A stretch of DNA of 39,268 nt from an uncultured Oscillospiraceae bacterium (GCA_934591705.1 CAKTPM010000016.1:1-39268), one strand, 5' to 3'. Positions 16,088 through 24,159 are shown, numbered from the stretch's first letter. Made by a program: numbers and translations. Notes: generated by a model from the sequence alone, not told the origin.

Positions 16088-16116
16088 AGTATACCACAAC
16101 CGCCTCGGAACGGCAA
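16088..16116 (-). promoter_or_regulatory. Promoter of the rpe operon
   Basis: Minus strand: TTGCCG (16111-16116), 17 bases, TATACT (16088-16093) with TGG in front (extended -10). Confidence 0.75.
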
Positions 16117-16177
16117 CGGGAAAAGCAGCCGGGGCGGCAAAAGTTTTGACGATTTTGTAAACTTTCCCCGTTTGGGC

Positions 16178-16206
16178 TTTACCTTTTTCGGCATTTCGGT
16201 TACAAT
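16178..16206 (+). promoter_or_regulatory. Promoter of the zinc-ribbon membrane protein gene
   Basis: TTTACC (16178-16183), 17 bases, TACAAT (16201-16206). Divergent from the rpe promoter. Together with the rpe leader this explains the 306-base gap between the two genes. Confidence 0.6.
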
Positions 16207-16247
16207 GCTCCACGGTAAAAAGAAAACGGCAGGGAAGGAGCGCGGGT

Positions 16248-16664
16248 ATGGGATTTTTTCAGCGGATAGGCAATGCCATGAGCCGCTTTATGTATGGCCG
16301 AAACGGTGCCGATCAATTGGGCCTGGCCATTGTGTGGACGGCCATTGTGCTGGACCTGGTGAACCTGTTCCTGAAGGAGCAGCCCACGGCGTATCTGATC
16401 CTCCGGCTGGTGGCGCTGGCGCTGTTCTTCTGGGCCCTTTTCCGGATGTTCTCCCGGAACCTCCAAAAGCGCCGGGGGGAGAACCTGCACTTCCTGCAGA
16501 AGATCTGGTGGCCCCTGTGCGGCAAGACCAAGGGCCTCCGGGACCGGGATCACAAGTACTTCACCTGCCCCAACTGCGGGACCCTCTGCCGGGTGCCCAA
16601 GGGCAAGGGCACGGTCATCATCACCTGCCCCAAGTGCCGCCTGGAAATGCGGGAGAAAACATAA
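16248..16664 (+). CDS. Small membrane protein with C-terminal zinc ribbon
   Basis: 138 residues. Two closely spaced membrane helices at about 22-42 and 48-68, then a basic stretch and a C-terminal CxxC...CxxC zinc ribbon (FTCPNCGTLCRVPKGKG; ITCPKCR). The ribbon probably faces the cytoplasm. Function unknown; this layout is familiar as a hypothetical in Oscillospiraceae. RBS GGAAGGAG precedes the ATG. Single gene with own promoter and terminator. Confidence 0.75.
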   Translation: MGFFQRIGNAMSRFMYGRNGADQLGLAIVWTAIVLDLVNLFLKEQPTAYLILRLVALALFFWALFRMFSRNLQKRRGENLHFLQKIWWPLCGKTKGLRDRDHKYFTCPNCGTLCRVPKGKGTVIITCPKCRLEMREKT

Positions 16665-16669
16665 TAGAC

Positions 16670-16710
16670 AAAAAAGAAGGGCTGTGCCGGCGGCACCGCC
16701 CTTCTTTTTT
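16670..16710. terminator. Bidirectional terminator
   Basis: Outer stem AAAAAAGAAGGGC (16670-16682) / GCCCTTCTTTTTT (16698-16710), inner GTGCC/GGCAC. T-runs on both strands; shared by the zinc-ribbon gene and the convergent ABC transporter operon. Confidence 0.92.
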
Positions 16711-16739
16711 ATTATTTTACTATATTTATTATTTTACTA

Positions 16740-17489
16740 TCACAGTACCTTGCTGAGGAAGTCCTGCAGGCGCGGATCCTGCGGGTGCTCAAAGAGCGCC
16801 GCCGGAGCCCCCTCCTCCAGGATCTTGCCGTCGGCCATGAAGACCACCCGGTCGGCCACCTCCCGGGCAAAGCCCATCTCGTGGGTCACAACGGCCATGG
16901 TCATGCCCTCGTGGGCCAGGTCCCGCATGAGGTCCAGCACCTCGCCCACCATCTCGGGGTCCAGGGCGGAGGTGGGCTCATCGAAGAGCATGACCTCCGG
17001 GTCCATGGCCAGGGCCCGGACGATGGCGATGCGCTGCTTCTGCCCGCCGGAGAGCATGTTGGGGTATTCGTCGGCCTTGTCCGCCAGGCCGATGCGCTCC
17101 AAAAGGGCCCGGGCCTGCTCCTCCGCCTGGGCGGGGGTCTTTTTCTTCAGGGTCACAGGGGCCATGGTGATGTTCTGCAGCACCGTCTTGTGGGGAAAGA
17201 GGTTGAAATGCTGGAACACCATGCCCATCTTCTGGCGGTGGAGGTCGATGTTCACGGACCTGTCCGCCAGGTCCACGCCGTCAAAGAGGATCTTGCCGGA
17301 GGTGGGCTCCTCCAGAAGGTTCAGGGAGCGCAGCAGGGTGGACTTGCCGCTGCCGGAGGGGCCGATGATGGCCACCACCTCGCCCCGGCGGATGTCCAGG
17401 TCACAGTCGTTGAGGGCGTGGACGCTGCCGTGATTGAATTCCTTCACCAGATGCTGCACGGAGATGAGAACATTACTGCTTGTCGCCAC
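16740..17489 (-). CDS. Polar amino acid ABC transporter, ATP-binding protein
   Basis: 249 residues, GlnQ/ArtM type. Walker A IGPSGSGKSTLL, Q-loop MVFQHFNLFPHKTVLQNI, signature LSGGQKQRIAIVRALA, Walker B VMLFDEPTSALDPE, H-loop VVTHEMGFAREVADRV. Starts with GTG behind AAAGGAGG and overlaps the permease gene by 17 bases. Last of the three-gene operon (binding protein, permease, ATPase). The Arg-box-like sites upstream of the operon favour arginine or a related basic amino acid as substrate; sequence alone does not prove it. Confidence 0.93.
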   Translation of the reverse strand: MATSSNVLISVQHLVKEFNHGSVHALNDCDLDIRRGEVVAIIGPSGSGKSTLLRSLNLLEEPTSGKILFDGVDLADRSVNIDLHRQKMGMVFQHFNLFPHKTVLQNITMAPVTLKKKTPAQAEEQARALLERIGLADKADEYPNMLSGGQKQRIAIVRALAMDPEVMLFDEPTSALDPEMVGEVLDLMRDLAHEGMTMAVVTHEMGFAREVADRVVFMADGKILEEGAPAALFEHPQDPRLQDFLSKVL

Positions 17490-18204
17490 GGCGCATCCTC
17501 CTTTCGATGGCCTCGATGCCCTTGGAGGCCGGGTAGTTGATGCAGAAATAGACCAGCGCCGCCATGGTGTAGGGCGCCAGGGAGATGCCGGTGGAACCGG
17601 CGATGGTCTTGGCGGCGAACATCATCTCCGCCATGCCCAGCACCGAGCAGATGGAGCTCTCCTTGACCATGGTCACCAGCTCGTTGGCCAGGGCCGGCAG
17701 GACATTTTTGATGGCCTGGGGCAGCACCACCAGGCGCATGGCCTGCCAGCGGGAGAGGCCCAGGGAGCGGGCCGCCTCGGTCTGGCCCTTGTCCACGGCT
17801 AAGATGCCCGCCCGGAAGATCTCCGCCACATAGGCGCTGCTGTTGAGGGCCAGCGCCACCACGCCGGGGATGAAGCGGCTGATGTCCACGAAGCCGAACA
17901 GGGAGATCCGGGGCAGGGAGATGGCGTAGAACAGACCGTAGTAGATGATGGACAGCTGCACCAGCATGGGGGTGGAGCGGAACACGGCGATATACGCCCC
18001 GGAGAGCCACTTCACGGGCTTATTCTTGCTCAGGCGCATCAGGGCCAGCAGCAGCGCCGGGATCACCGCCAGCAGCACGGACACCACCGACAGCAAGAGT
18101 GTGTACTCGATGCCGTGTATAAAGGCGGCGCCGTACTTGGGGAAGAAGGAAAAATTGAAGAAATCGGACGGACGCATGTTCTCGAAAAGACTGCTCCACC
18201 ACAT
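17473..18204 (-). CDS. Polar amino acid ABC transporter, permease
   Basis: 243 residues, HisMQ/GlnP type. N-terminal YTLLLSVVSVLLAVIPALLL, then FRSTPMLVQL and the cytoplasmic EAA loop EAARSLGLSRWQAMRLVVLPQA that contacts the ATPase. About five membrane helices. Start: ATG at 18204 (MWWSSLF), 10 bases after AAAGGAG; a TTG two codons upstream is an alternative. Between it and the binding protein gene is a strong hairpin that probably lowers its expression relative to the binding protein. Confidence 0.92.
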   Translation of the reverse strand: MWWSSLFENMRPSDFFNFSFFPKYGAAFIHGIEYTLLLSVVSVLLAVIPALLLALMRLSKNKPVKWLSGAYIAVFRSTPMLVQLSIIYYGLFYAISLPRISLFGFVDISRFIPGVVALALNSSAYVAEIFRAGILAVDKGQTEAARSLGLSRWQAMRLVVLPQAIKNVLPALANELVTMVKESSICSVLGMAEMMFAAKTIAGSTGISLAPYTMAALVYFCINYPASKGIEAIERRMRRGDKQ

Positions 18205-18254
18205 AGGCAAGTCGCTCCTTTCTTAAGAGGAAGGGTGATTTTGACAGCGCGAAA

Positions 18255-18282
18255 GTGCAAAGCCGCTTTCGCGGCTTTGCAC
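18255..18282 (-). terminator. Intercistronic hairpin (partial terminator or mRNA stabiliser)
   Basis: 12-bp perfect stem GTGCAAAGCCGC / GCGGCTTTGCAC closed by a GAAA tetraloop on the minus strand, followed only by TTTC. It lies between binding protein and permease genes. Such structures usually let binding protein mRNA accumulate above downstream mRNA. Confidence 0.65.
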
Positions 18283-18311
18283 CTCGCAGGGGGGTAGGGG
18301 AAGAAGGAGAG

Positions 18312-19136
18312 TTATTCGGCGGTGACGCTCACGGCCACATTGGAGAGCTTGTCGGCGTCGGCGATGAAGGTCTCCATCATGTTGGCCTCGTTCATCTTGG
18401 CGATGGCGGCGTTGATGCCCGGCAGCAGGCCCTTGGGGTCACCCTTGGCCACGGCCACGGAGTAGGGGGTCGCGGCACCCAGCTCGCTGGAGGCGGCAGC
18501 CACCGCGAGATCGGGGTTGGAGGCGGCGTACTCGGCGGCCACACCGCCGTCGACGAGGATGGCGTCCACCTTATCGTACACCAGCTCATTGACCAGATCC
18601 AGCACGGACTGCAGGGCCACGGCGTTCACACCCTCGATATCGTTGACCATGTCCAGCTTGGTGGTGGCGGTCTGGGCGCCTACGGACTTGCCGGCGAAGT
18701 CGGCCAGGGTCTTATACTGCTCGGCCTTGTCCGCCTTCACCAGGATGGCGGGGGGCACATCGGTGTAGTAGGGGTCGGAGAAGTCGGCGTTCTCCAGACG
18801 CTCGGGGGTGGGCTCCATAGCGGCCATGACGATGTCAAAGTCGCCCTTGTCCAGGGAGGTCAGCAGGTAGTCGAAGCCCATGTTTTCCACCTTGAGGGTC
18901 AGGCCCATGTCCTCGGCGATGTACTTGGCAGCGGAGACATCAATGCCGCCGTACACCATCTCGCCGCTCTCATCGGGATACATGAACTCAAAGGGGGCGT
19001 AGTCGGCGCTGGTGCCCAGGACCAGCTCGGTCTTTTCGGCATCGCCGCCGTTCTTGTCATCGGTGTTCTTTTCACCGCAGGCCACCAGGGACAGGGCCAT
19101 GACCATGGCCAGCAGAAGAGCAAAAAACTTTTTCAT
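18312..19136 (-). CDS. Polar amino acid ABC transporter, substrate-binding lipoprotein
   Basis: 274 residues. Lipoprotein signal MKKFFALLLAMVMALSLVAC with Cys20 lipidated. Family 3 solute-binding fold: LVLGTSADYAPFEFMY, YGGIDVSAAKYIAEDMG, DIVMAAMEPTPERLENADFS, VGAQTATTKLD, VDAILVDGGVAAEYA. It captures an amino acid outside the cell for the permease encoded downstream. RBS AAAGGAAAG. Promoter is nearly perfect (TTGACA-17-TATAGT), with an ARG-box-like sequence immediately upstream. Confidence 0.93.
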   Translation of the reverse strand: MKKFFALLLAMVMALSLVACGEKNTDDKNGGDAEKTELVLGTSADYAPFEFMYPDESGEMVYGGIDVSAAKYIAEDMGLTLKVENMGFDYLLTSLDKGDFDIVMAAMEPTPERLENADFSDPYYTDVPPAILVKADKAEQYKTLADFAGKSVGAQTATTKLDMVNDIEGVNAVALQSVLDLVNELVYDKVDAILVDGGVAAEYAASNPDLAVAAASSELGAATPYSVAVAKGDPKGLLPGINAAIAKMNEANMMETFIADADKLSNVAVSVTAE

Positions 19137-19232
19137 TTTTATCTTTCCTTTCCGTTTTTCTTGGTTCTATATTCACCCGTGCAGGGAATGTAGACTTTGC
19201 GTTGTGTTGAGGTTTCCCTCCTGACAGTGCAC

Positions 19233-19261
19233 ACTATACGCCCTGCGTGAATAAATGTCAA
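19233..19261 (-). promoter_or_regulatory. Promoter of the amino acid ABC transporter operon
   Basis: Minus strand: TTGACA (19256-19261), 17 bases, TATAGT (19233-19238). One mismatch to consensus. Leader of about 90 bases before the binding protein ATG. Confidence 0.88.
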
Positions 19262-19267
19262 CATATT

Positions 19268-19285
19268 TTTGCATAAAAATTCGCA
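19268..19285. promoter_or_regulatory. ARG-box-like site next to the -35 of the ABC operon
   Basis: TTTGCATAAAAATTCGCA compared with the ArgR/AhrC consensus core TGAATWWWWATTCA: two mismatches in the core. It ends seven bases upstream of the -35 hexamer, where bound ArgR could repress or activate. Confidence 0.4.
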
Positions 19286-19373
19286 GCGTATCACGAAATC
19301 GTCAAATATTCGGGAATTGTCCACAAGCGGCTACAAAGAAACTGTGCATACTGTACAAGGCAACGGCGGTATA

Positions 19374-19391
19374 AATGAATAATTATTCGTA
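19374..19391. promoter_or_regulatory. ARG-box-like site upstream of the ABC operon
   Basis: AATGAATAATTATTCGTA matches WNTGAATWWWWATTCANW with one mismatch. About 110 bases upstream of the -35. A second dyad, ATATTC-G-GAATAT, follows directly. The rest of the 366-base gap (19137-19502) holds the operon promoter and the terminator of the NlpC/P60 gene; no further gene is visible. Confidence 0.45.
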
Positions 19392-19452
19392 TATTCGGAA
19401 TATGCATGCACCGGGCCGCTGCCCGAGGGTCCCGGAGCCGGGCCGCCGGCGT

Positions 19453-19486
19453 AAAAAGCGCCCCCTCTCCCGGAGGGGAGGGGGGC
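19453..19486 (-). terminator. Terminator of the NlpC/P60 gene
   Basis: Stem of about 10 bp (19461-19470 with 19475-19485, one G-T), followed on the minus strand by GCGCTTTTT. Confidence 0.75.
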
Positions 19487-19502
19487 TATGTATGACAGAA
19501 GC

Positions 19503-20333
19503 TCAGAGGCCCAGCACCCTTACCGCGCCCCGGTAGCGGGGGCCGTAATAGCTGTCGTAAAGGGAGTCGACGCGCACGCCGGAGCTGGTGGAGGCGTGGA
19601 TGAAAAGGCCGCCTCCCAGATAGATGCCCACATGGCCGATGGCCACGCCGCCGGTGGAGAAGAACACCAGGTCGCCCACATCCCGCTCGTGGTCGGTGAC
19701 GGAGGGGAACTTCCGGTACTGATCCCCGGCACCGTGGGGCAGAGAGTAGCCGAACTTAGCGAATACCGCCATGGTAAAGCCGGAGCAGTCCGTGCCGGAC
19801 ATGGAGCTGCCGCCATAGCGGTAGCGCACGCCCAGCCACTGGCGGGCATAGCTTACGATGTCCTCCTGCTGCAGCAGCAGCTCGTCCATCTGGGCGGCGT
19901 ATTCCTCATAGTGCACCAGCTCGCAGCGGTCAGCCCGCACAAAGCCGGTGGTGTTGCGGTAGACCACCTTGTACCAGCCCTCCCGGGTCTCCAGCAGGTG
20001 GGCGGCCCGCTGGGTGGGGATGGTGCGCAGCACGGCGCCGTCCTCCGGGGCCCGGAGAAGCTCCGCCTCACCGGAGCCGATGATCAGCACGCCGTCATAG
20101 ATCTCGGCGGCGGCGGCCGCTGCGGCGGCAGCGCCCTGCTGGGCCAGCGTGAGGCCGTCCAGCAGCTCCCGGACGGTGCCGGGCGTGTCGGACAGCGGCG
20201 GCGTCAGCGGCAGGGAGGCCGCCTCGTTCTCGGTGCCGGCGGCGGCATCCTTCTCGGCGCCGAGGGCGCCGGCCGTGCACAGCGCCAGGGTCGCCAGCAG
20301 CAGGAGCATACAGATAAAACGCTTGAAAAGCAT
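19503..20333 (-). CDS. Secreted NlpC/P60 peptidoglycan endopeptidase with SH3 domain
   Basis: 276 residues. Signal peptide ends near AGALGAE (about 26). Residues 30-80 are low complexity, including a run of nine Ala. A bacterial SH3-like domain follows (about 85-135: LLRAPEDGAVLRTIPT... GWYKVVYRNTTGFV). The C-terminal NlpC/P60 domain has catalytic Cys in GTDCSGFTMAVF, His in AIGHVGIYLGGG, and GDLVFFSTGG. It cleaves peptide stems of peptidoglycan at the cell surface. Start taken at MLFKRF, as signal peptide start; the RBS AAAGGA is 11 bases off, a little far. Confidence 0.9.
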   Translation of the reverse strand: MLFKRFICMLLLLATLALCTAGALGAEKDAAAGTENEAASLPLTPPLSDTPGTVRELLDGLTLAQQGAAAAAAAAAEIYDGVLIIGSGEAELLRAPEDGAVLRTIPTQRAAHLLETREGWYKVVYRNTTGFVRADRCELVHYEEYAAQMDELLLQQEDIVSYARQWLGVRYRYGGSSMSGTDCSGFTMAVFAKFGYSLPHGAGDQYRKFPSVTDHERDVGDLVFFSTGGVAIGHVGIYLGGGLFIHASTSSGVRVDSLYDSYYGPRYRGAVRVLGL

Positions 20334-20380
20334 GAGAAATTGATTCCTTTCTTCCCTTGGGATAAACATATACGGCAATG

Positions 20381-20386
20381 AGTATA
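20381..20386 (-). promoter_or_regulatory. Extended -10 of the NlpC/P60 gene
   Basis: Minus-strand TGCTATACT; the -35 (TTCCCT region) is poor. Confidence 0.5.
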
Positions 20387-20434
20387 GCACAAAACCGGCA
20401 AAAAGGGAAGAAAAATTTGAAAAGAAGATGCTTC

Positions 20435-20464
20435 TTGCATCATTTGCACGGTGTATGCTATAAT
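20435..20464 (+). promoter_or_regulatory. Promoter of the AraC-type regulator
   Basis: TTGCAT (20435-20440), 18 bases, TATAAT (20459-20464) with TGC in front (extended -10). Confidence 0.75.
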
Positions 20465-20495
20465 ATGTGTAAATCTTGCGGAAGGACGGGATGCT

Positions 20496-21317
20496 ATGGA
20501 GCCGCTGCAATATGAAAACCGGGGCTACCTGCGGGAGGATCTGCGCCTGTTCCATCTGGCGGACTCCCGGCATGAGGCCATTGCCTACCACTACCATGAC
20601 TTTCATAAGATCATCTGGCTCCTGGCGGGCCGGGCGGATTACGCCATTGAAGGGCGCACCTATCACCTGCAGCCCGGGGACTGCGTGCTGGTGGGCCGCG
20701 GGTGCATCCACCGTCCCCTGGTGGAGAGCGGCGACTACTACGAGCGGACGGTGCTCTATATCTCGCCGGCCTACCTCCGGGAGGCGGGCCGGGGCACGGA
20801 CCTGGGCCGGTGCTTTGACCACGCCCGGGAGACCGGGTGCTATGTCTACCACCGGGAGGACGGCGCCCTGCAGGAGCGGCTCACCCAGCTGGAGGAGGCC
20901 CTGAGGAGCGAGGAGTTCGCCGCCGATGTGATGGCCCGGGCACTTTTCATCCAGCTGCTGGTGGAGGTAAACCGCATGACCAGCCGGGCCCACGCCGCGG
21001 ATGCCGCCTCGGGAGACCGCAAGATGCTGGCGCTGCTGGGCTATCTGGGCGGCCACCTGACAGAGGAGCTGTCCATCGACGACCTGGCCCGGCGGTTCTA
21101 CATCAGCAAGTACCACATGATGCGCCGCTTCCGGGAGGCCACCGGCTACACCATACACAGCTATGTCACCGAAAAGCGCCTGCTGCTGGCCCGGGACCTG
21201 TTGAGCCGGGATGTGCCCCTGACGGAGATCGCCGAGCGCTGCGGCTACCGGGACTATTCCACCTTTTCCCGGGCGTATAAGAAGAAGTTCGGGAAAAGCC
21301 CCTCCCAGATGAAATGA
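20496..21317 (+). CDS. AraC family transcriptional regulator with N-terminal cupin domain
   Basis: 273 residues. Cupin-like sensor about 15-110 (HYHDFHKIIWLLAGRADYAI; LQPGDCVLVGRGCIHRP). Two C-terminal helix-turn-helix motifs of the AraC type: LSIDDLARRFYISKYHMMRRFREATG and LTEIAERCGYRDYSTFSRAYKKKFGKSP. Start at MEPLQYE by GGAAGGA upstream. The effector is unknown. Divergent from the NlpC/P60 gene and convergent with the EamA transporter; either could be its target. Confidence 0.92.
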   Translation: MEPLQYENRGYLREDLRLFHLADSRHEAIAYHYHDFHKIIWLLAGRADYAIEGRTYHLQPGDCVLVGRGCIHRPLVESGDYYERTVLYISPAYLREAGRGTDLGRCFDHARETGCYVYHREDGALQERLTQLEEALRSEEFAADVMARALFIQLLVEVNRMTSRAHAADAASGDRKMLALLGYLGGHLTEELSIDDLARRFYISKYHMMRRFREATGYTIHSYVTEKRLLLARDLLSRDVPLTEIAERCGYRDYSTFSRAYKKKFGKSPSQMK

Positions 21318-21323
21318 CGGAAA

Positions 21324-21361
21324 CGAAAAAAGCACCGCCGGAGATCTCTCCGGCGGTGCTT
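21324..21361 (-). terminator. Terminator between the AraC regulator and the EamA transporter
   Basis: 13-bp stem GCACCGCCGGAGA (21332-21344) / 21347-21359, with a TTTTTT run on the minus strand. It serves the minus gene; the plus strand lacks a T-run but has the same stem. Confidence 0.85.
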
Positions 21362-21378
21362 GCTGTAATCAGATGTTC

Positions 21379-22251
21379 TTACGGCTTCTTCTTGGGCCAG
21401 TCCAGCTCCATCAGGAGCAAGCTCAGCAGCATCACGGCGGCGCCGGCGTACCCCCGGGGGGTCAGGCGCTCATCCGCCAGGAAAAAGGCCAGAGCGGTGG
21501 CGAACACCGGCTCCATGGTGAAGATCAGCCCCACATGGTTGGCGGTGGTGTGCCGCTGCTCCACCGACTGGATCACAAAGGCGGCGCCGCTGCAGGCGAT
21601 GCCCAGAAAGAGGGCGGCAAACCAGGTCATCCCGTCTCCGGGGAGGCAGGGCTTTTCCAGGATCAGGGCCAGGGTCGTGGTGATCACGGCCACCACCCCC
21701 AGGGCGCACACCCCCAGGGCCACCGGATCCACGGTCTCATCCGCCACGGCCTTCTCTGTCAAAAGCAGGTCCACGGCATAGCACAGCGGGGTGCCCAGAC
21801 ACAGGATGTCCCCGAAGGCCACCCGGAAGTCCTCCTGGAGGGTCAGCATGGCCAGGCCCGCCACGCACAGCACCAGGCACAGCTTCATCCTTCGGCCCAG
21901 GGGCTTGCGGTAGACCACCCAGCCCAAAAGCGGCGTGAATACCACGGACAGGGCGCAGAGAAAGGCAGCGTTGGAGATGGAGGTATACAAAAGGCCGTAG
22001 CCGTAAAAGATGTAGCTGCCGGTGAGAGACAGACCGATGAACAGGGCGTATTTCGCCGTGGCCCGGGAGAGCCGCCGCAGCCGGGGGAGGAATACCGCGA
22101 AAAGCAGGGCGAAGCCCGTGACAAAGCGGAAGGCCGTCAGAGTCATGGGAGGCATGGTCTTCAGGCAGATGTCGCTGAAGTAGTAGCTCACGCCCCAGAA
22201 GGCGGTGACCAAAAGGAGCATCAGATCTGCTCGGCGCTGCTTGGACATCAT
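21379..22251 (-). CDS. EamA/DMT family transporter
   Basis: 290 residues, ten predicted membrane helices in two EamA repeats (LLLVTAFWGVSYYFSDICLK near the start; VEQRHTTANHVGLIFTMEPVFATALAFFL in the second repeat). Drug/metabolite exporters of this class move amino acids or small metabolites out; substrate not predictable. ATG at 22251 follows AAGGAG by eight bases. Single gene with its own promoter. Confidence 0.9.
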   Translation of the reverse strand: MMSKQRRADLMLLLVTAFWGVSYYFSDICLKTMPPMTLTAFRFVTGFALLFAVFLPRLRRLSRATAKYALFIGLSLTGSYIFYGYGLLYTSISNAAFLCALSVVFTPLLGWVVYRKPLGRRMKLCLVLCVAGLAMLTLQEDFRVAFGDILCLGTPLCYAVDLLLTEKAVADETVDPVALGVCALGVVAVITTTLALILEKPCLPGDGMTWFAALFLGIACSGAAFVIQSVEQRHTTANHVGLIFTMEPVFATALAFFLADERLTPRGYAGAAVMLLSLLLMELDWPKKKP

Positions 22252-22309
22252 CTTCTCTTCTCCTTCACCCATAGTCGTCCCCGGCGCGTTGCCGGAGCCC
22301 GTACACCAT

Positions 22310-22338
22310 ATTATAACATGTCTTTGGCTGGCGCACAA
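22310..22338 (-). promoter_or_regulatory. Promoter of the EamA transporter
   Basis: Minus strand: TTGTGC (22333-22338), 17 bases, TATAAT (22310-22315). Confidence 0.75.
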
Positions 22339-22344
22339 CCCCCG

Positions 22345-23409
22345 TTATTTCCAGAGCTTCACCGCGCCGCTTTTCTGCAGCTCGCAGAGGAGCATAGCCC
22401 CCAGGGGAAAGAGCACCATCCCCCACACCCCCCAGGCCCGGAAGCCCGCGTACATGGCCAGCAGAGACACCAGCGGCGAGGTGCCGCTGCCGGCGGCCAA
22501 GAGCCGGGGCGTGGCGATGCTGCGCACCAGGGTCACCGCCGCATAGAGGGCGCAGAGCCCCACACCCCGGGGAATGTCCTCCGTCAAAAGACAGATGGCC
22601 GCCCATGGCAGAAGCACCACGCCGGTGCCGAATACCGGCAGGGCGTCGATGAGGGCCGTGACGGCGGCGATGAGCAGGGTGTAGGGTACCCCCAGCAGCC
22701 CCAGGCCCAGGAGGAGCTCCCCGAAGGTCAGCGCCAGCAGCACCAGCTGCGAGCGCAGCCACCGGCCCGCCGACAGCAGGGCTCCCTGCCGCACCGCCCG
22801 GAGCTTGCCCCGGAGGGACGGGGGCACCTGCCGCAGCAAAAACGACCGGATGGCGGGATAGGCGCTGACGGTAAAATACACCGCTAAGGCCGTGGTCACG
22901 CAGAAGAGGGCCGCCCCCGGCAGATGGGCCGCAGCGGCGGTGAGCCGGTCCAGGCACCGCCGGGAGAGGGCGGCCAGCCAGCCGCTCAGCTGGGCGGTGA
23001 GCCAGTCGGCGGCGGCCTCCGGCCAGCCGGTGCTCTCGGCCCCGCAGGCGCTGCAAAAGCTCTCCAGATGGGCGCGGATGCGCCGGGTCAGCACCGGCAG
23101 CCGCCCCAGCCACAGGGGCAGCTCCCCCAAAAAGGACGCCGCCTGCCGGGCCAGGGCTCCCAGCAACAGGCAGGCGCCGGCGACGGTGCCGCCGGTGAGC
23201 AGCAGCGTTAGCACCGCCGCCAGGAAGCTGCGCTTCAGGTGCAGCCGCCGGTGCAGGTACGCTACCGCCCGCTCCCACAGGGCGGCCAGCACCAGGGCCG
23301 CGAGAAAGGGTGCCAGATATGCCGCCGCCAGGCCCGCGGCCAGCCAGATGAGCCCTCCGATGATCGCCCAGTAGGCGGCCCGAAGGAGAAGCTCCCGCTT
23401 TTTCTCCAT
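22345..23409 (-). CDS. AI-2E family/YtvI-like integral membrane protein
   Basis: 354 residues, about eight membrane helices. The block ALIDALPVFGTGVVLLPWAA matches the conserved segment of YtvI-type sporulation members of the AI-2E transporter family (PF01594). The middle part (about 100-190) is a large extracytoplasmic or amphipathic loop rich in Trp and Leu. Role in spore formation is a family inference. RBS AAAGGGGG before the ATG. No terminator separates it from the EamA promoter downstream. I see no convincing promoter in the 163-base divergent gap on its side. Confidence 0.75.
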   Translation of the reverse strand: MEKKRELLLRAAYWAIIGGLIWLAAGLAAAYLAPFLAALVLAALWERAVAYLHRRLHLKRSFLAAVLTLLLTGGTVAGACLLLGALARQAASFLGELPLWLGRLPVLTRRIRAHLESFCSACGAESTGWPEAAADWLTAQLSGWLAALSRRCLDRLTAAAAHLPGAALFCVTTALAVYFTVSAYPAIRSFLLRQVPPSLRGKLRAVRQGALLSAGRWLRSQLVLLALTFGELLLGLGLLGVPYTLLIAAVTALIDALPVFGTGVVLLPWAAICLLTEDIPRGVGLCALYAAVTLVRSIATPRLLAAGSGTSPLVSLLAMYAGFRAWGVWGMVLFPLGAMLLCELQKSGAVKLWK

Positions 23410-23496
23410 GTTGTCGGCCCCCTTTCTCTCCGCCGGAAAACAGCCGCCCGGCCGGCCGCGGCGCCTTGCCTGGCGTCATCCGCCCAATAAAAACAC

Positions 23497-23525
23497 TTGT
23501 ACTTTAGCTGTGGATATGATATAAT
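23497..23525 (+). promoter_or_regulatory. Promoter of the ACT-domain protein
   Basis: TTGTAC (23497-23502), 17 bases, TATAAT (23520-23525). Confidence 0.85.
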
Positions 23526-23572
23526 ATAACTCGCTTAACGAGAAATGAATGTATTGATACGGAGGAAGAAGC

Positions 23573-24010
23573 ATGGAGAAGAAGAGCTTTTATATCGTAT
23601 CGGCGGAGGCGCTGCCGGAGGTATTTTTGAAGGTGGCGGAGGCCAAGCGGATGCTCCAGGTGGGAGAGGCCGCCACCGTGGGGGAGGCCGCCCGGAAGGT
23701 GGGCATCAGCCGCAGCGCCTTTTATAAATACAAGGACGCGGTGCAGCCCTTCCAGAATATGCGGGCGGGCCACATCATAACCTTCTACGCCCTTTTGAAG
23801 GACAACCCCGGCGTTTTGAGCAACTTCCTTTCTATTTTTGCCCAGAGCGGCGCAAATATTCTCACCATCAACCAGACCATCCCCACCAACGGCTGCGCCG
23901 GCGTGACCATCTCCGCGGAGACCAGCGAGATGGAGGAGTCCATCGACGCGCTGGTGGGGCGCATCAGCGGCGCCTGGGGCGTGCTGAAATTCGAGATCCT
24001 GGCGGGCTGA
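23573..24010 (+). CDS. ACT domain-containing protein, PheB/UPF0735-like
   Basis: 145 residues. N-terminal helix-turn-helix-like part (LQVGEAATVGEAARKVGISRSAFYKYKDAV, about 27-58) and a C-terminal ACT domain (ITFYALLKDNPGVLSNFLSIFAQSGANILTINQT). This is the family annotated PheB or UPF0735; regulation by an aromatic amino acid is presumed. Not next to pheA or hom here. RBS GGAGGAAG. Single gene between promoter and terminator. Confidence 0.88.
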   Translation: MEKKSFYIVSAEALPEVFLKVAEAKRMLQVGEAATVGEAARKVGISRSAFYKYKDAVQPFQNMRAGHIITFYALLKDNPGVLSNFLSIFAQSGANILTINQTIPTNGCAGVTISAETSEMEESIDALVGRISGAWGVLKFEILAG

Positions 24011-24030
24011 GACCCACGCCCGCGGCGCAG

Positions 24031-24062
24031 AAAAACGCACCTGCCGGAGCAGGTGCGTTTTT
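24031..24062. terminator. Terminator after the ACT-domain gene
   Basis: 14-bp perfect stem AAAAACGCACCTGC (24031-24044) / 24049-24062, loop CGGA. Confidence 0.95.
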
Positions 24063-24159
24063 CTTGCCTCCAAGCACCGGAAAAGCGTTTTCTTGGCGAA
24101 CTCTTTGCACACTTCGGGTGTACAATACAACATCGAAAAAGCGCAAAGGAGGCGCAAAA

